Of a stretch of 64,000 bases of DNA, positions 1 through 9,892 are shown piece after piece (position 1 is the stretch's first letter; every line of letters begins with the position of its first letter). Source of the DNA: Streptomyces sp. NBC_00663 (lineage in GTDB: Bacteria; Actinomycetota; Actinomycetes; Streptomycetales; Streptomycetaceae); assembly GCF_036226885.1 (NCBI RefSeq), contig NZ_CP109027.1:1798001-1862000 (forward strand), read 5' to 3'. The notes beneath the pieces are model-generated. The model was given only the letters and a program-made list of their open reading frames with translations, searched no databases and was not told the DNA's origin. The position numbers and the translations under genes were made by a program.

Positions 1-13
1 AGAGGGACGACCG

Positions 14-1426
14 ATGGTCGAGCAGGACGAACACTACGACGTCGTGGTTCTCGGGGCGGGGCCCGGTGGTTATGTCGCCGCCGTCCGGGCCGCCCAGCTG
101 GGCAAGCGGGTCGCGGTCGTCGAGGAGAAGTACTGGGGCGGCGTCTGTCTGAACGTGGGCTGCATCCCCACCAAGGCCCTGCTGCGCAACGCCGAGCTGG
201 CGCACCTCTTCACCCATGAGGCGAAGACCTTCGGCATCAAGGTCGACGGCCAGGTCTCCTTCGACTACGGCGAGGCCTTCCGCCGCAGCCGCAAGGTCGC
301 GGACGGCCGGGTCAAGGGCGTCCACTACCTGATGAAGAAGAACAAGATCACCGAGGTGGACGGCCGCGGCACTTTCCTCGACCCGCACACCCTCCAGGTC
401 ACCAACTACGAGGGCAACACGCGGACCATCGGCTTCGAGCACTGCATCATCGCCACCGGCGCCACCCCCAAGCTGCTGCCCGGCACCAAGCGCAGCGCGC
501 GCGTGGTGACCTTCGAGGAGCAGATCCTGGCCGACGACCTCCCGCAGTCCATCGTCGTCGCGGGCGCCGGCGCCATCGGCATCGAGTTCGCCTACGTCCT
601 GCACAACTACGGGGTGAAGGTCACGATCGTCGAGTTCCTCGACCGCATGGCACCTCTGGAGGACGCCGAGGTCTCCGCCGAGCTCGCCCGCCAGTACCGC
701 AAGCTGGGCATCGACGTCCTCACCTCCACCCGCGTCGACGCCATCGACGAGTCCGGCCCCCAGGTGCGCGTCACCGTCACCGGCAAGGACGGCGCGCAGC
801 AGGTCCTGGAGGCCGACAAGGTGCTCCAGGCCATCGGCTTCGCCCCGAACATCTCCGGCTACGGCCTGGAGAACACCGGCGTCGCCCTCACCGAGCGCGG
901 CGCGATCGACGTCGACGGCCGCTGCCGCACCTCCGTGCCGCACCTGTACGCCATCGGTGACGTCACCGCCAAGCTGATGCTCGCGCACACCGCCGAGGCC
1001 ATGGGCATCATCGCCGCCGAGACCCTCGCCGACGCGGAGACCATGGAGCTCGACTACGCCATGATCCCGCGGGCCACCTTCTGCCAGCCCCAGATCGCCA
1101 GCTTCGGCTACACCGAGGCCCAGGCCCGTGAACTGGGCTACGACGTCAAGGTCGCCAAGTTCCCGTTCACCGCGAACGGCAAATCCCACGGCCTCGGTGA
1201 CACCACCGGCTTCGTCAAGCTCATCAGCGACGCCAAGTACGGCGAGCTGATCGGCGGCCATCTGATCGGCCCCGACGTCACCGAGTTGCTGCCCGAACTG
1301 ACGCTGGCCCAGCAGTGGGACCTCACCGTCCACGAGGTCGCCCGCAATGTGCACGCGCATCCGACGCTGAGCGAGGCCGTCAAGGAGGCCGTGCACGGAC
1401 TGGCCGGCCACATGATCAACATGTGA
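14..1426 (+). CDS. lpd: Dihydrolipoyl dehydrogenase (E3)
   Basis: FAD-dependent disulfide oxidoreductase that reoxidises dihydrolipoyl groups of 2-oxoacid dehydrogenase complexes with NAD+, in the cytoplasm. The FAD-binding GAGPGG is at residues 14-19, the redox disulfide is in CLNVGC (C45 and C50), a second Rossmann motif GAGAIG lies near residue 185, and the C-terminal HAHPTLSE carries the His-Glu base. At 470 residues it is full length. The ATG follows a purine-rich AGAGGGA. The next gene is convergent, so it is probably the last or only gene of its unit; its upstream context is cut by the window edge. The family call is firm; which complex it serves cannot be read here. Confidence 0.95.
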   Translation: MVEQDEHYDVVVLGAGPGGYVAAVRAAQLGKRVAVVEEKYWGGVCLNVGCIPTKALLRNAELAHLFTHEAKTFGIKVDGQVSFDYGEAFRRSRKVADGRVKGVHYLMKKNKITEVDGRGTFLDPHTLQVTNYEGNTRTIGFEHCIIATGATPKLLPGTKRSARVVTFEEQILADDLPQSIVVAGAGAIGIEFAYVLHNYGVKVTIVEFLDRMAPLEDAEVSAELARQYRKLGIDVLTSTRVDAIDESGPQVRVTVTGKDGAQQVLEADKVLQAIGFAPNISGYGLENTGVALTERGAIDVDGRCRTSVPHLYAIGDVTAKLMLAHTAEAMGIIAAETLADAETMELDYAMIPRATFCQPQIASFGYTEAQARELGYDVKVAKFPFTANGKSHGLGDTTGFVKLISDAKYGELIGGHLIGPDVTELLPELTLAQQWDLTVHEVARNVHAHPTLSEAVKEAVHGLAGHMINM

Positions 1427-1452
1427 GCCGGCCGGCCCGTCAAGCGTCCTCG

Positions 1453-2178
1453 TCAGGCCGTCCGGCCCACCACCTGCCACGTCGAGGGCAGTTCGATCCG
1501 GGCTCCGTCGGCCGTGTACTCCGTTGTGGTGAGCGGCAGTTCGCCGCTCGCCAGGACGGTGAGGCCGGCCGCCCGCAGATACTCCGGGACCGCCGCGTCG
1601 GAGACCTCGCCGGGCGCGATGCCGTGGCGGAAGATCGGGGCCAGCTTGGGCGGCGGCCCCGAGGCGCTCTGGGCCAGGCCCATCAGCACCGGCTTGGCGG
1701 ACTCGGAGAGCTCGACGAGGAAGGCCCGGCCGCGCTCGCCGAGGAGTGCGGCAAGGGCGTCGACGAAGGGCTGCCGGTCGTCGGGCTCGCACTGGTGCAG
1801 CACGCCCCGCACATAGACGTTGGCGTCGCCGAGTTCCGCGTGCAGCGACTCCGCCTCGCCCTTCTCGGCGGCGTCGAGCACCCGGTAGCCGGCCTGTCCC
1901 GCGGGGTCGGCGTGCCGGGCGTGCTCGACGGCGGCCTCGGACAGGTCGACGCCGAGGACATGCGGGAAGCGGTCGGCGAGGAAGCGGGTCTGGGTTCCGT
2001 TGCCGCAGCCCAGGTCGACCAGGGGCAGCCCGGGGTCGGTCAACTGGGGTTCGAACAGGGCGAGATGGAGGCCGACCGTGAGCGCGGGCTCCGCGTCCCA
2101 GAACACCGCCCCCGGTTCCTCGGGGGCTTCCCGCCAGAAGCCCTCCCAGGCCTCCCGGTACCGACTCGTCACGCTCAT
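1453..2178 (-). CDS. Class I SAM-dependent methyltransferase
   Basis: A 241-residue predicted methyltransferase. Motif I reads VDLGCGNG at about residue 54, followed by the acidic end of strand 2 (GVDLSEAAVEHAR), the usual SAM-binding arrangement. ATG at 2178 is chosen because GGGGAG lies 6 nt upstream; an in-frame TTG two codons earlier has no comparable site. It converges with lpd, separated by 26 nt. The substrate is not evident: the fold is shared by many small-molecule and some macromolecule methyltransferases, and no neighbour gives a pathway hint. Confidence 0.85.
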   Translation of the reverse strand: MSVTSRYREAWEGFWREAPEEPGAVFWDAEPALTVGLHLALFEPQLTDPGLPLVDLGCGNGTQTRFLADRFPHVLGVDLSEAAVEHARHADPAGQAGYRVLDAAEKGEAESLHAELGDANVYVRGVLHQCEPDDRQPFVDALAALLGERGRAFLVELSESAKPVLMGLAQSASGPPPKLAPIFRHGIAPGEVSDAAVPEYLRAAGLTVLASGELPLTTTEYTADGARIELPSTWQVVGRTA

Positions 2179-2333
2179 GCCCAACTCCCCAGGATGCGAA
2201 GGCGGCCCGCCGCGCCTGACGGGCCAGTACGGTTTATCGCGCCCTGGTCACGGCGACAAGCGCCGAGCGCATTCCTTCACCCCTCGTACGAGCTGTGTAC
2301 GCCCCCGGGCGCCCCGCGCGCCCCGGAAGGTCG

Positions 2334-4796
2334 TCACCGTCGCGGCAACGTCAGTTCGAACCAGACGGTCTTGCCCGCGCTGGTCCGGCTCGTGCCCCAC
2401 TCCCGTGCCAGGGTGCTGACGATCCGCAGCCCGCGCCCGAACTCGTCGCCGGGACCGGCGTTGAGCAGCGTCGGCAGCTCGTGGTCGTCGTCGTCCACCT
2501 CGCACAGCAGTGTCTCGCCGCGCACCAGACGCAGCACGAGGGGGCGGCTGTGCGAGTGCCGTACGGCGTTGGTGACGAGCTCGCTCACCATGAGTTCGGT
2601 GGTGTCGGCCAGCCGCCCGATTCCCCACTCGTGCAGTTGTTCCCGCACGGTGGCCCGCGCCCGGCGGACCTCGATCGGGTCGAGGGCGAGCCGCCACTCG
2701 GCGACGTCCTTCGGCTCGATGCCGTTGAGCCGGGCCATCAGGAGGGCGACGTCGTCCTTGCGGCCGCCGCGCGTGTTGAGGGCGCGGATGATGGTGTCGC
2801 AGGCGTCGTCCATCGACGCGGCCGGGTGGGCGGCGGACTCGCACAGCGTGGCCAGTCCCACGCCGATGTCCTCGCCGCGCACCTCGACCAGTCCGTCGGT
2901 GCACATCACGAGCCGGTCGCCGGGCCGCACCGGCACCCGTACCGCCTCGAAAGGCACTCCGCCGACGCCGATGGGCGCGCCCGTGGGCAGGTCGAGGAGC
3001 TCGCTGCGGCCGTCGTCGGCGTGCACGATCACCGGCGGGATGTGGCCCGCGTTGGCGATCTGCACCTCGCCGGCGATCGGGTCGTACACGGCGTACAGAC
3101 AGGTCGCCAGGTAGGTGTCGCCGAGCCGCTGGGCGAGGTCGTCGAGGTTGCGCAGCAACTGGGCGGGCGGCAGGTCCATGGCGGCCATGGTCTGCACGGC
3201 CGTACGCAACTGGCCCATCATCGCGGCCGAGTTGAGGCCGTGCCCCATGACGTCGCCGACGACGAGGGCGGTCCGGGCACCCGGCAGCTTCACGGAGTCG
3301 AACCAGTCGCCGCCGACACGTCCGAGCAGGGTGCCGGGCAGATAGCGGGTGGCGATGTCGCAGCCCGCCATGCGCGGCGGGATGTGCGGCAGCATGCTGT
3401 CCTGGAGGGTCTCGGCCACGCTCTCCTGGTAGGTGTACATGCGGGCGTTGTCGAGCACGAGGCCCGCGCGGGCGGCGAGTTCGGCGCCGGTGACCCGGTC
3501 CATGTCGTTGAACTCGACGCGCTCCGGGTGCCGCAGCAGGATCATGAAGCCGAGGACCACATTGCGGGCCTTGAGGGGTACGACGAGCATGGAGCGGCCG
3601 GTGATCAGCGGCCGGATGTCGCGCTTCTCGAACTGCGAGGCGATCATGTGCCCCATCTGCTCGCTGATGCGCGGCACCAGGACGGGCTGGCCGCTGGTCA
3701 TGCACTGGAAGAACGGCGTGTGCGCGGGGAACGGCATGGCCTCGCCGACCGGCACGACGTCGTCCCAGCGGCCGGGTTCGTCGGTGTGCTCCAGGGCGAC
3801 CCGGTGCCACATGGTGGTGGTGTCCGGCACGCCCTCGGGGAACCCCTCGCCGGCGACGACCTGTTCCCGCAGATAGGTGCCGGCGACATCGGTGAAGCGG
3901 GGCACGACGGCGCGGCTGACCTCGACGATGGTGCGCGACAGGTCGAGGGATGTGCCGATGCGCCCGCTGACCTCGTTGAGGAACTCCAGGCGCTCGCGCA
4001 CGGCCGCGTACTCGAGGTCCTCGCCGTCGTCCTCCTCGATGTCCCGCGGGAGGGCCGACCCGTCGGCCGCGGCGCGTGCGGCCCGCTCCCGGCGCGCCTT
4101 GCGCTCGGTGCGCCGCGGGACCCCCCAGTCGGGGGTGACGGGCACCCGGTCGTTCTGGCTGAACTCCAGGACGGGATAGCCCAGTTCCAGAATCTGGGCG
4201 ACGATCCGGGCGCCTTCCTCGACGCTCATGCTGGGCAGGATCTCGGGGAGCCGGCGGGCCAGTTCCTCGGCGCCGGGGAAGTCGGTGTGCAGGGCGAAGG
4301 CCGGGGCGATGCGTTCGACGGCCATCAGGTCGTCGGGGTCGTCGGACTTCAGGGCGTCCGCGTCGGCGGCCAGCACCAGCAGCCGCTCGTCTCCGGGGCC
4401 GATCAGGGGGTACGCCCACCACAGCACGTCGACCCGGCCCTGCTCGGCGACCGTGAGCCGGGCGCGGCCAGCGGCCGGGTAGAAGAGCCTGCCGTCGAGG
4501 GAGGACTCCAGATCGGGTCCGAGCCCGTCGTAGTCGGCGTACGCCCCGTAGGGCACGGTGTCTTCCTCGTCGGGCAGGGCTCCGGAGACCGGCAGCAGGT
4601 CGACCGCGGGGCGGCCGAGCGCCTCCTCCTTGGCGGCGCCGAACAGCCGTCGGGCACCGCGGCTCCAGTGGGACACCAGGCCGCCGCGGTCCACCACGAC
4701 CACGGCCAGCGGAATGCGACCGGCCGCGGCGGTCTCCACCGCTCCGATCCCAGCTCCGCGGCTGGGAGGCGTGTCCCTCTCACTGCCACGGTCCAT
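2334..4796 (-). CDS. PAS-GAF-SpoIIE phosphatase with C-terminal anti-sigma-type ATPase domain
   Basis: An 820-residue cytoplasmic signalling protein of a kind abundant in Streptomyces. An N-terminal PAS-like region (about 20-150) is followed by a GAF-like region (about 280-450), a PP2C/SpoIIE phosphatase (about 470-690) with metal-binding acidic motifs VGGDWFD, GDVMGHG and CTDGL, and a C-terminal histidine-kinase-like ATPase domain with N-box ELVTNAVRHS. By family knowledge such proteins act in partner-switching, dephosphorylating anti-anti-sigma factors and often carrying their own RsbW-like domain. ATG at 4796 is preferred because AGAGAGG precedes it; an in-frame GTG at 4817 has SD-like bases too close. 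No anti-anti-sigma gene is adjacent. Confidence 0.9.
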   Translation of the reverse strand: MDRGSERDTPPSRGAGIGAVETAAAGRIPLAVVVVDRGGLVSHWSRGARRLFGAAKEEALGRPAVDLLPVSGALPDEEDTVPYGAYADYDGLGPDLESSLDGRLFYPAAGRARLTVAEQGRVDVLWWAYPLIGPGDERLLVLAADADALKSDDPDDLMAVERIAPAFALHTDFPGAEELARRLPEILPSMSVEEGARIVAQILELGYPVLEFSQNDRVPVTPDWGVPRRTERKARRERAARAAADGSALPRDIEEDDGEDLEYAAVRERLEFLNEVSGRIGTSLDLSRTIVEVSRAVVPRFTDVAGTYLREQVVAGEGFPEGVPDTTTMWHRVALEHTDEPGRWDDVVPVGEAMPFPAHTPFFQCMTSGQPVLVPRISEQMGHMIASQFEKRDIRPLITGRSMLVVPLKARNVVLGFMILLRHPERVEFNDMDRVTGAELAARAGLVLDNARMYTYQESVAETLQDSMLPHIPPRMAGCDIATRYLPGTLLGRVGGDWFDSVKLPGARTALVVGDVMGHGLNSAAMMGQLRTAVQTMAAMDLPPAQLLRNLDDLAQRLGDTYLATCLYAVYDPIAGEVQIANAGHIPPVIVHADDGRSELLDLPTGAPIGVGGVPFEAVRVPVRPGDRLVMCTDGLVEVRGEDIGVGLATLCESAAHPAASMDDACDTIIRALNTRGGRKDDVALLMARLNGIEPKDVAEWRLALDPIEVRRARATVREQLHEWGIGRLADTTELMVSELVTNAVRHSHSRPLVLRLVRGETLLCEVDDDDHELPTLLNAGPGDEFGRGLRIVSTLAREWGTSRTSAGKTVWFELTLPRR

Positions 4797-4876
4797 GGCC
4801 CAGGCCCTCTCTCCCACGGCTCCGCAAAGATCTGTGCCGACCGTTCCACCGTACGGCTGCGGCAGGTGGTGATGTG

Positions 4877-4894
4877 CGGCAATACGGGAATTGC
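4877..4894. promoter_or_regulatory. Inverted repeat upstream of the SpoIIE phosphatase
   Basis: GGCAAT and ATTGCC form a perfect 6-bp inverted repeat with a 6-nt spacer, about 80 nt upstream of the minus-strand ATG at 4796. The spacing suits a regulator site near its promoter, but no -10/-35 pair stands out. The rest of 4797-5019 holds nothing recognisable. Confidence 0.25.
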
Positions 4895-5019
4895 CCCCGG
4901 CGGACCGGACACCGCGCGCCCCCCGCGCGCCCGCCCCGGACGGAAAGCGCCGGTTGGGGGCGCCGTGGGGTTACTGACGGGTTATCAACCCTGGCGTCCG
5001 GCTTTGCCGCAGCCCCCGC

Positions 5020-7410
5020 TCAGTCCTCGTGCCCCAGTTGCAGATCCCGCTCCGTGCGGCCGCCGCCCGCCATCTGGAGGACGGTGGCGACCGGCGGATA
5101 GCCCGCGGCGATGACCGTGTACTCGCCGGAGGACAGGTCGACGAACCGGAACGTTCCGTCCGGGCCGGTGGTGAGGGTGTCCACGACGTTGCCCGCGGCG
5201 TCCAGCAGCGTCACGCGCGCGTCCTCGACGGGACGGCCGCCGCTCGCCCGTACCGTGCCGCGCAGCACGGCCCCGCCGGCGAGTTCGATGTCCTGCCGGG
5301 TCTCCCGGGCGGCCTGGACGGTGACGGGGAGCGCGGCCGGGCGGAAGGCGGGGGCGCTGGCGGCGAGGGTGTACTCGCCGGCGACGAGTTCGGTCATCAC
5401 GTACCCGCCCTCGCGCCCGCTGCGGGTGCTGGCGACGACCTCGCCGTGCACATTGGTGAGGGTGACGGTGGCGTCCCGTACGGTCGTGCCGTCCGCGGTC
5501 ACCACGCTCCCGGCGAGGCGCCCGGCGCCGCCGAGGACGACGTCGAGCTCGACGGGCCGCTCACCGACGGTCACGGAGACGGCCTGCGGCTGGTGCCCGC
5601 CCGCCGCGGCGATCAGGACGTACGCCCCCGAGCCCGGAGTCGACAGCGCGTACCGTCCGTCCTCGCCGCTCGCGCCCCGGCCGATCTGCTGCCCGGCGAC
5701 GTCGATCAGCGTGAGCGCCGCGCGCGGGACGACGGTTCCGTCGGGGTGCTGCACCGTGCCGCACACGGGGATTCCGGCGGCGTACGACGAACGGGCGTGC
5801 GGGATCGGTGTGTTCAGGGGGGCGGGCTCGGTTTCGGCGGTGTGGTGGGACACCAGTGGTTTCTCCTTGAGGAAGAAGGCGATGAGCAGTCCGAGGACGA
5901 GGACCGGCACGAGATAGAGGAAGATCCGCGGCATGGCGTCGGCGTACGCACGGATGTACGCCTCGCGCAGCTGGGGCGGCAGCGCGTGGACGAGCTGCGG
6001 GGTGATGGACTCGGCGTCGGGCAGTCCCGCCGCCGGGGGCAGCCGCTTCGCCAGGGAGTCGGACAGCCGGTCGGCGAAGAGCGTGCCGAAGATCGCCGCT
6101 CCGACCGAACCGCCGATCTGCCGGAAGTAGTTGTTGGCGCTGGTCGCCGTGCCGAGGTCGGCGGGGCGCACGGAGTTCTGCACGGCGAGGACGAGGACCG
6201 GCATCACCATGCCGATGCCGGCGCCGAGGACGGCCATCCAGATGCTGTAGTGCAGCCGGGGCGTGTCGACCTCCAGCCGGGACAGCAGCCACATGCCGAG
6301 CACGGAGAGCGCGCCGCCGAGGACCGGCCAGAGCTTGTACCGGCCGGTGTGGCTGATCAGCTGCCCGGCGACGACGGAGGCGCCGACGATGCCGCCCATC
6401 ATGGGCAGCATCAGCAGCCCCGACTCGGTGGCGCTCGCCCCGTCGACCATCTGAAGGAAGGTCGGCAGATAGCTCGCGGCCCCGAAGAGGGCGACACCGA
6501 TCACCAGGCCGACCAGCGCGGTGACGTTGAAGACGGAGTCCCTGAACAGCCGCAGCGGGATGAGGGGTTCGGGCGCGAAGTGCTCGGCGACGAGGAAGAG
6601 CACGGTGGCCGCCGCCGCGCCCGCGGCGAGTCCCAGGATGACGCGGGAGTCCCAGGCGTACTCGGTGCCGCCCCAACTGGTCAGCAGCACCAGGCAGGTG
6701 GACGCCGCGGCGAGGAGCAGCGTCCCGAGGACGTCGAGCCGGGCCCTGGTCCGCCGCTTGGGCAGTTTGAGGACGACGGTGACGACGGCGAGGGTCACGA
6801 GGCCGAAGGGGATGTTGATGTAGAAGCACCACCGCCAGGAGAGGTGGTCGGTGAAATAGCCGCCCAACAGGGGCCCCGCGACGGAGGCGAGGCCGAACGC
6901 GGCGCCGATGAGGCCCATGAACCGGCCGCGCTCCCGGGGCGGCACGATGTCGGCGATGATCGCCTGCACACCGATCATGAGCCCGCCCGCGCCGACGCCC
7001 TGCACCGCGCGGAAGGCGATCAACTGGTCCATCGTCTGCGCCCGTCCGGCGAGCGCGGAGCCGATGACGAAGACGACGATCGCGAACTGGAAGACGCCCT
7101 TGCGGCCCAGGAGGTCGCCGAGCTTGCCGTAGACCGGCAGTCCGATCGTGGAGGTGAGCAGATAGGCGGTGATGGCCCAGGACATCTTGTCGAGGCCGTG
7201 CAGCTCGCCGACGATCTTGGGGAGCGCCGTGGCGACGATCATCTGCTCCAGCGCGGCGAGGAGCAGCGCGAGCATCAGCCCGACGAAGACCAACCGGACT
7301 TGGCGCGGGCCGAGTTCGGCGGCCGTGGCGGGATCGGGGGCGGCGGGCCGCGGGGATTCGGGGACCGGTTCGTCCCGGAGGTCCTCCTGCACCAGAGTGG
7401 TCCCGCCCAC
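5020..7410 (-). CDS. DHA2-family MFS exporter fused to carboxypeptidase-regulatory-like repeats
   Basis: A 796-residue fusion. The first ~530 residues are a 14-helix EmrB/QacA (DHA2) drug:proton antiporter: the conserved loop after helix 2 reads [11 protein letters not shown] and the helix 5 motif is AGPLLGGYF. The remaining ~250 residues form three beta-rich repeats of about 80 residues resembling CarboxypepD_reg (Ig-like) domains, each with a pattern like GTVxxxDGTxVxxAxVTLxD followed by GxYxxxxLxxGxYT. GTG at 7410 is chosen because GAGGGGAG lies 7 nt upstream. Exporters of this family usually end shortly after the last helix, so the repeat tail is the unusual part. Substrate unknown; no TetR or MarR regulator is adjacent. 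Confidence 0.88.
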   Translation of the reverse strand: MGGTTLVQEDLRDEPVPESPRPAAPDPATAAELGPRQVRLVFVGLMLALLLAALEQMIVATALPKIVGELHGLDKMSWAITAYLLTSTIGLPVYGKLGDLLGRKGVFQFAIVVFVIGSALAGRAQTMDQLIAFRAVQGVGAGGLMIGVQAIIADIVPPRERGRFMGLIGAAFGLASVAGPLLGGYFTDHLSWRWCFYINIPFGLVTLAVVTVVLKLPKRRTRARLDVLGTLLLAAASTCLVLLTSWGGTEYAWDSRVILGLAAGAAAATVLFLVAEHFAPEPLIPLRLFRDSVFNVTALVGLVIGVALFGAASYLPTFLQMVDGASATESGLLMLPMMGGIVGASVVAGQLISHTGRYKLWPVLGGALSVLGMWLLSRLEVDTPRLHYSIWMAVLGAGIGMVMPVLVLAVQNSVRPADLGTATSANNYFRQIGGSVGAAIFGTLFADRLSDSLAKRLPPAAGLPDAESITPQLVHALPPQLREAYIRAYADAMPRIFLYLVPVLVLGLLIAFFLKEKPLVSHHTAETEPAPLNTPIPHARSSYAAGIPVCGTVQHPDGTVVPRAALTLIDVAGQQIGRGASGEDGRYALSTPGSGAYVLIAAAGGHQPQAVSVTVGERPVELDVVLGGAGRLAGSVVTADGTTVRDATVTLTNVHGEVVASTRSGREGGYVMTELVAGEYTLAASAPAFRPAALPVTVQAARETRQDIELAGGAVLRGTVRASGGRPVEDARVTLLDAAGNVVDTLTTGPDGTFRFVDLSSGEYTVIAAGYPPVATVLQMAGGGRTERDLQLGHED

Positions 7411-7572
7411 GTGTCCGCTCCCCTCGCCGCGCCCACACAATTGCTGCCTAAAGCGACAACTACGAGCAAGCGCGACGAGTTACGGCAGACCGGCACCCGG
7501 TCGGGAGATCCACTCGATCCGGTGAGCGCGTCAACGCCCTCCGGACACGGGGGACTTACCTGGACAGGCGAC

Positions 7573-8016
7573 TTACTTCTCGACCTCGGTGGCCAGGTTG
7601 GCGAGCACCAGGTCGTAGATCCGGCCGAGGCCCTTGGGCGCGAAGGTCTTCTCGAAGAAGCCGCCGATGCCGCCGGCGCCGTTCCAGACGGTGGTCACGA
7701 CGACGCGGGACTTGCCCTCGCCGGCCGGGGTGACCCGCCAGGTGGTGACCATGGAGGAGTTGCGGTCCTTCTCGACCAGCTCGCCGTCGGTGGGCTCGCT
7801 CACCTCCAGGAGGCAGTCGCGCACGCGCTTGCTGGTGGCCTGGAGCTTCCAGTGGACGAGGGTGCCCTCGCCGTCGCCGCCCTCGCGCACCTCGTACTCG
7901 CTGAAGTGCTCGGGCAGCAGCTTCTGCCGGGTGCCGCTGTAGTCGGCGAGGGCGTCGAACACCTTCTCCGCGTCCGCCGCGACGACCCGCTCGGTAGTGG
8001 CCTCGACCTGCGCCAT
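7573..8016 (-). CDS. SRPBCC (START-like) family protein
   Basis: A 147-residue soluble protein of the polyketide cyclase/dehydrase and lipid-binding (SRPBCC) fold. It begins with an EATTERVVAADAEKVFDALAD pattern, in which the first strand leads into the V-W-x-x-L/A-type helix, and continues with alternating strands (TLVHWKLQAT, MVTTWRVTP) and a long C-terminal helix (GLGRIYDLVLANLATEVEK). The fold forms a pocket for a hydrophobic ligand. ATG at 8016 is preceded by GGAGG at 7 nt. It is transcribed away from the radical SAM gene. Function beyond the fold cannot be stated. Confidence 0.8.
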   Translation of the reverse strand: MAQVEATTERVVAADAEKVFDALADYSGTRQKLLPEHFSEYEVREGGDGEGTLVHWKLQATSKRVRDCLLEVSEPTDGELVEKDRNSSMVTTWRVTPAGEGKSRVVVTTVWNGAGGIGGFFEKTFAPKGLGRIYDLVLANLATEVEK

Positions 8017-8106
8017 TGGAATCCTCCAGGAACTGGAATTCGGGGGTGGGGCCAAGCCAACCACCCCGGTCCCCGGCCGCCCAAATCGGGGGTGGCACGA
8101 TCAAGG

Positions 8107-8118
8107 GAACATGTGTTC
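8107..8118. promoter_or_regulatory. LexA-type SOS box upstream of the radical SAM gene
   Basis: The 12-mer GAACATGTGTTC fits the actinobacterial/Gram-positive LexA consensus GAAC-N4-GTTC, with 4+4 matching ends in inverted orientation. It lies 33 nt upstream of the ATG at 8152. A TATTGT hexamer directly abuts it (8119-8124) and could be a -10, although the matching -35 is poor. A LexA repressor bound here would block transcription until DNA damage. Confidence 0.6.
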
Positions 8119-8151
8119 TATTGTGGGGGCAGGCGCTACCGAGGAGGCCTC

Positions 8152-9189
8152 ATGCGCTGGGAGAACCTCACAGAGTCCGATGAGCACGGCCGGGCCGACG
8201 CCGCCCTGTTCGGCGCGGACGCGGTCACGAGCCGGACCATCGACACGCCCGAGTTCGCCGGCATCACCTTCCACGAGATCAGGGCTCGATCGATCATCAA
8301 CCGGGTACCCGCCGTCTCCCGAATGTCCTTCCAGTGGACGGTCAACCCGTACCGGGGTTGTTCACACGCGTGCGTCTACTGCTTCGCCCGCAAGACGCAC
8401 AGCTATCTGGACCTCGACACCGGACTCGGCTTCGACTCGCAGATCGTGGTCAAGACGAACGCCCCGGAGCTGCTGCGCCGCCAGCTCGGCTCGCGCCGCT
8501 GGCAGGGCGAGCACATAGCGATGGGCACGAACGTCGACTGCTACCAGCGCGCGGAGGGCCGCTACCGGCTGATGCCGGGCATCATCGGCGCCCTCACCGA
8601 GCACGCGAACCCGTTCTCGATCCTGACCAAGGGCACGCTGATCCTGCGCGACCTCGACCTGCTGAAGCGGGCGCACGCGGTGACGGACGTCGGCATCTCC
8701 GTCTCGGTCGGCTTCACGGACCCGGACCTGTGGCGCACGGTGGAGCCGGGCACGCCCGCGCCGGACCGCCGCCTGGACGTCGTGCGCACCCTGTCCGAGC
8801 ACGGCATCGGCTGCGGCGTCCTGATGGCACCCGTCATCCCCTTCCTGAGCGACGAACCGGCCCAACTCCGCGCCACCGTGCGGGCGATCGCGGCGGCCGG
8901 GGCGACCTCCGTGACCCCACTGGTGCTGCATCTGCGCCCCGGCGCCCGGGAGTGGTTCATGTCCTGGCTGGCCCAGCACCACCCCTACCTCGTGCGCCGC
9001 TACGAGCGCCTGTACGCCCACGGCTCCTACGCGCCGAAGTGGTACCAGCGCCGGATCACCCGCCAAGTGCACGAACTGGCCCGGGAGTACGGCATCGGCC
9101 CCGCGGACACGGGTATGCCCCGCCGGATCACGCCAGTCCCCGAGCCCGAGCCGGATGTCCAGGAGCCGACCCAGCTGACACTGATCTGA
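8152..9189 (+). CDS. Rv2578c-family radical SAM protein
   Basis: A 345-residue radical SAM enzyme. The cluster-binding CxxxCxxC sits at C70, C74 and C77 within YRGCSHACVYCFAR, the signature of the Rv2578c/SplB-like group that is distantly related to spore photoproduct lyase. ATG at 8152 has GAGGAGG just upstream. The LexA-type box at 8107-8118 suggests a role in or after DNA damage; that is inference from the site and the distant SplB relationship. The reaction is not known to me. The next gene begins 25 nt downstream on the same strand and may be co-transcribed. Confidence 0.85.
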   Translation: MRWENLTESDEHGRADAALFGADAVTSRTIDTPEFAGITFHEIRARSIINRVPAVSRMSFQWTVNPYRGCSHACVYCFARKTHSYLDLDTGLGFDSQIVVKTNAPELLRRQLGSRRWQGEHIAMGTNVDCYQRAEGRYRLMPGIIGALTEHANPFSILTKGTLILRDLDLLKRAHAVTDVGISVSVGFTDPDLWRTVEPGTPAPDRRLDVVRTLSEHGIGCGVLMAPVIPFLSDEPAQLRATVRAIAAAGATSVTPLVLHLRPGAREWFMSWLAQHHPYLVRRYERLYAHGSYAPKWYQRRITRQVHELAREYGIGPADTGMPRRITPVPEPEPDVQEPTQLTLI

Positions 9190-9214
9190 CCCACCGGACG
9201 GGCAGAATGGGCCC

Positions 9215-9889
9215 GTGAACGATGCCCTGCGCGCGGTGGTGTTCGACTTCTCGGGAACCCTGTTCGGGCGGTTGCCGGGCCATGACTGGCTCTTCTCCCC
9301 GCAGGCCGCGCCGACCCCGGAGCTGCGGGCTCGCGTCGTCCACGCGCTGCGCCATCCGGCCGAGTTCGTCGACCGTATGACACCGGCACAACTCCGCGAC
9401 TGGGCGGACCGCGACCTCTCCCCCGAGGCCAACCACCGCGCCTACGGCACCCTGTTCCGGCTGGCCGGCCTAGACGAGGCGGACTTCGCACGGATCTACG
9501 ACCGCCTGGGATCAGCGGCGAACTGGCACGCGTACGAGGACACGCTCCCGGCGCTGGAACGGCTGGCCCTCGCGGGCGTGCGCGTCGGGGTGCTCAGCAA
9601 CATCTCCTGGGACATCCGCGAGGCCTTCACCCGGCACGGCTCGGACCGGTACGTCGCGCAGTACGTCCTCTCGTACGAGGAGGGCCGCGCCAAGCCCGAC
9701 CTGGAGCTCTTCCACGTGGCCGCCCGGCGGCTCGGCGTGGCCCCCGAGGAGTGCCTGATGGTGGGCGACGACCCGGTGTGCGACGGGGCGGCTCCCCGGG
9801 TCGGCATGGCGTTCGCGGAGGTGGCGACGGGGCCGGTGGGGGTGCGAGGGCCGGTGTTGCTGGAGGCGTTGGCGCGGTACGGGTGGTGA
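9215..9889 (+). CDS. HAD-superfamily hydrolase
   Basis: A 224-residue HAD IA-type hydrolase with a helical cap. Motif I is VFDFSGTLF near residue 10: the nucleophile Asp is present but the second Asp of the usual DxDxT is Ser. Motif II is GVLSN, the motif III lysine is in RAKPDLELF, and motif IV is MVGDDPVCDG. GTG at 9215 is the only sensible start, without a strong ribosome site, so it may depend on the radical SAM gene 25 nt upstream. Family members hydrolyse phosphate monoesters or, with altered motif I, other bonds; the substrate is unknown. Confidence 0.85.
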   Translation: MNDALRAVVFDFSGTLFGRLPGHDWLFSPQAAPTPELRARVVHALRHPAEFVDRMTPAQLRDWADRDLSPEANHRAYGTLFRLAGLDEADFARIYDRLGSAANWHAYEDTLPALERLALAGVRVGVLSNISWDIREAFTRHGSDRYVAQYVLSYEEGRAKPDLELFHVAARRLGVAPEECLMVGDDPVCDGAAPRVGMAFAEVATGPVGVRGPVLLEALARYGW

Positions 9890-9892
9890 GGG

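Noticed and set aside
1315..3114. 599-codon plus-strand frame
   Set aside because: Overlaps lpd and runs antisense to the methyltransferase and phosphatase genes, which have clear domains; its composition is that of a shadow frame.
5029..8151. Very long plus-strand open frame running into the radical SAM gene
   Set aside because: It is antisense to the MFS and SRPBCC genes and is rich in Arg/Gly/Asp/Glu, as expected from high-GC shadow frames; only the part from 8152 matches a protein family.
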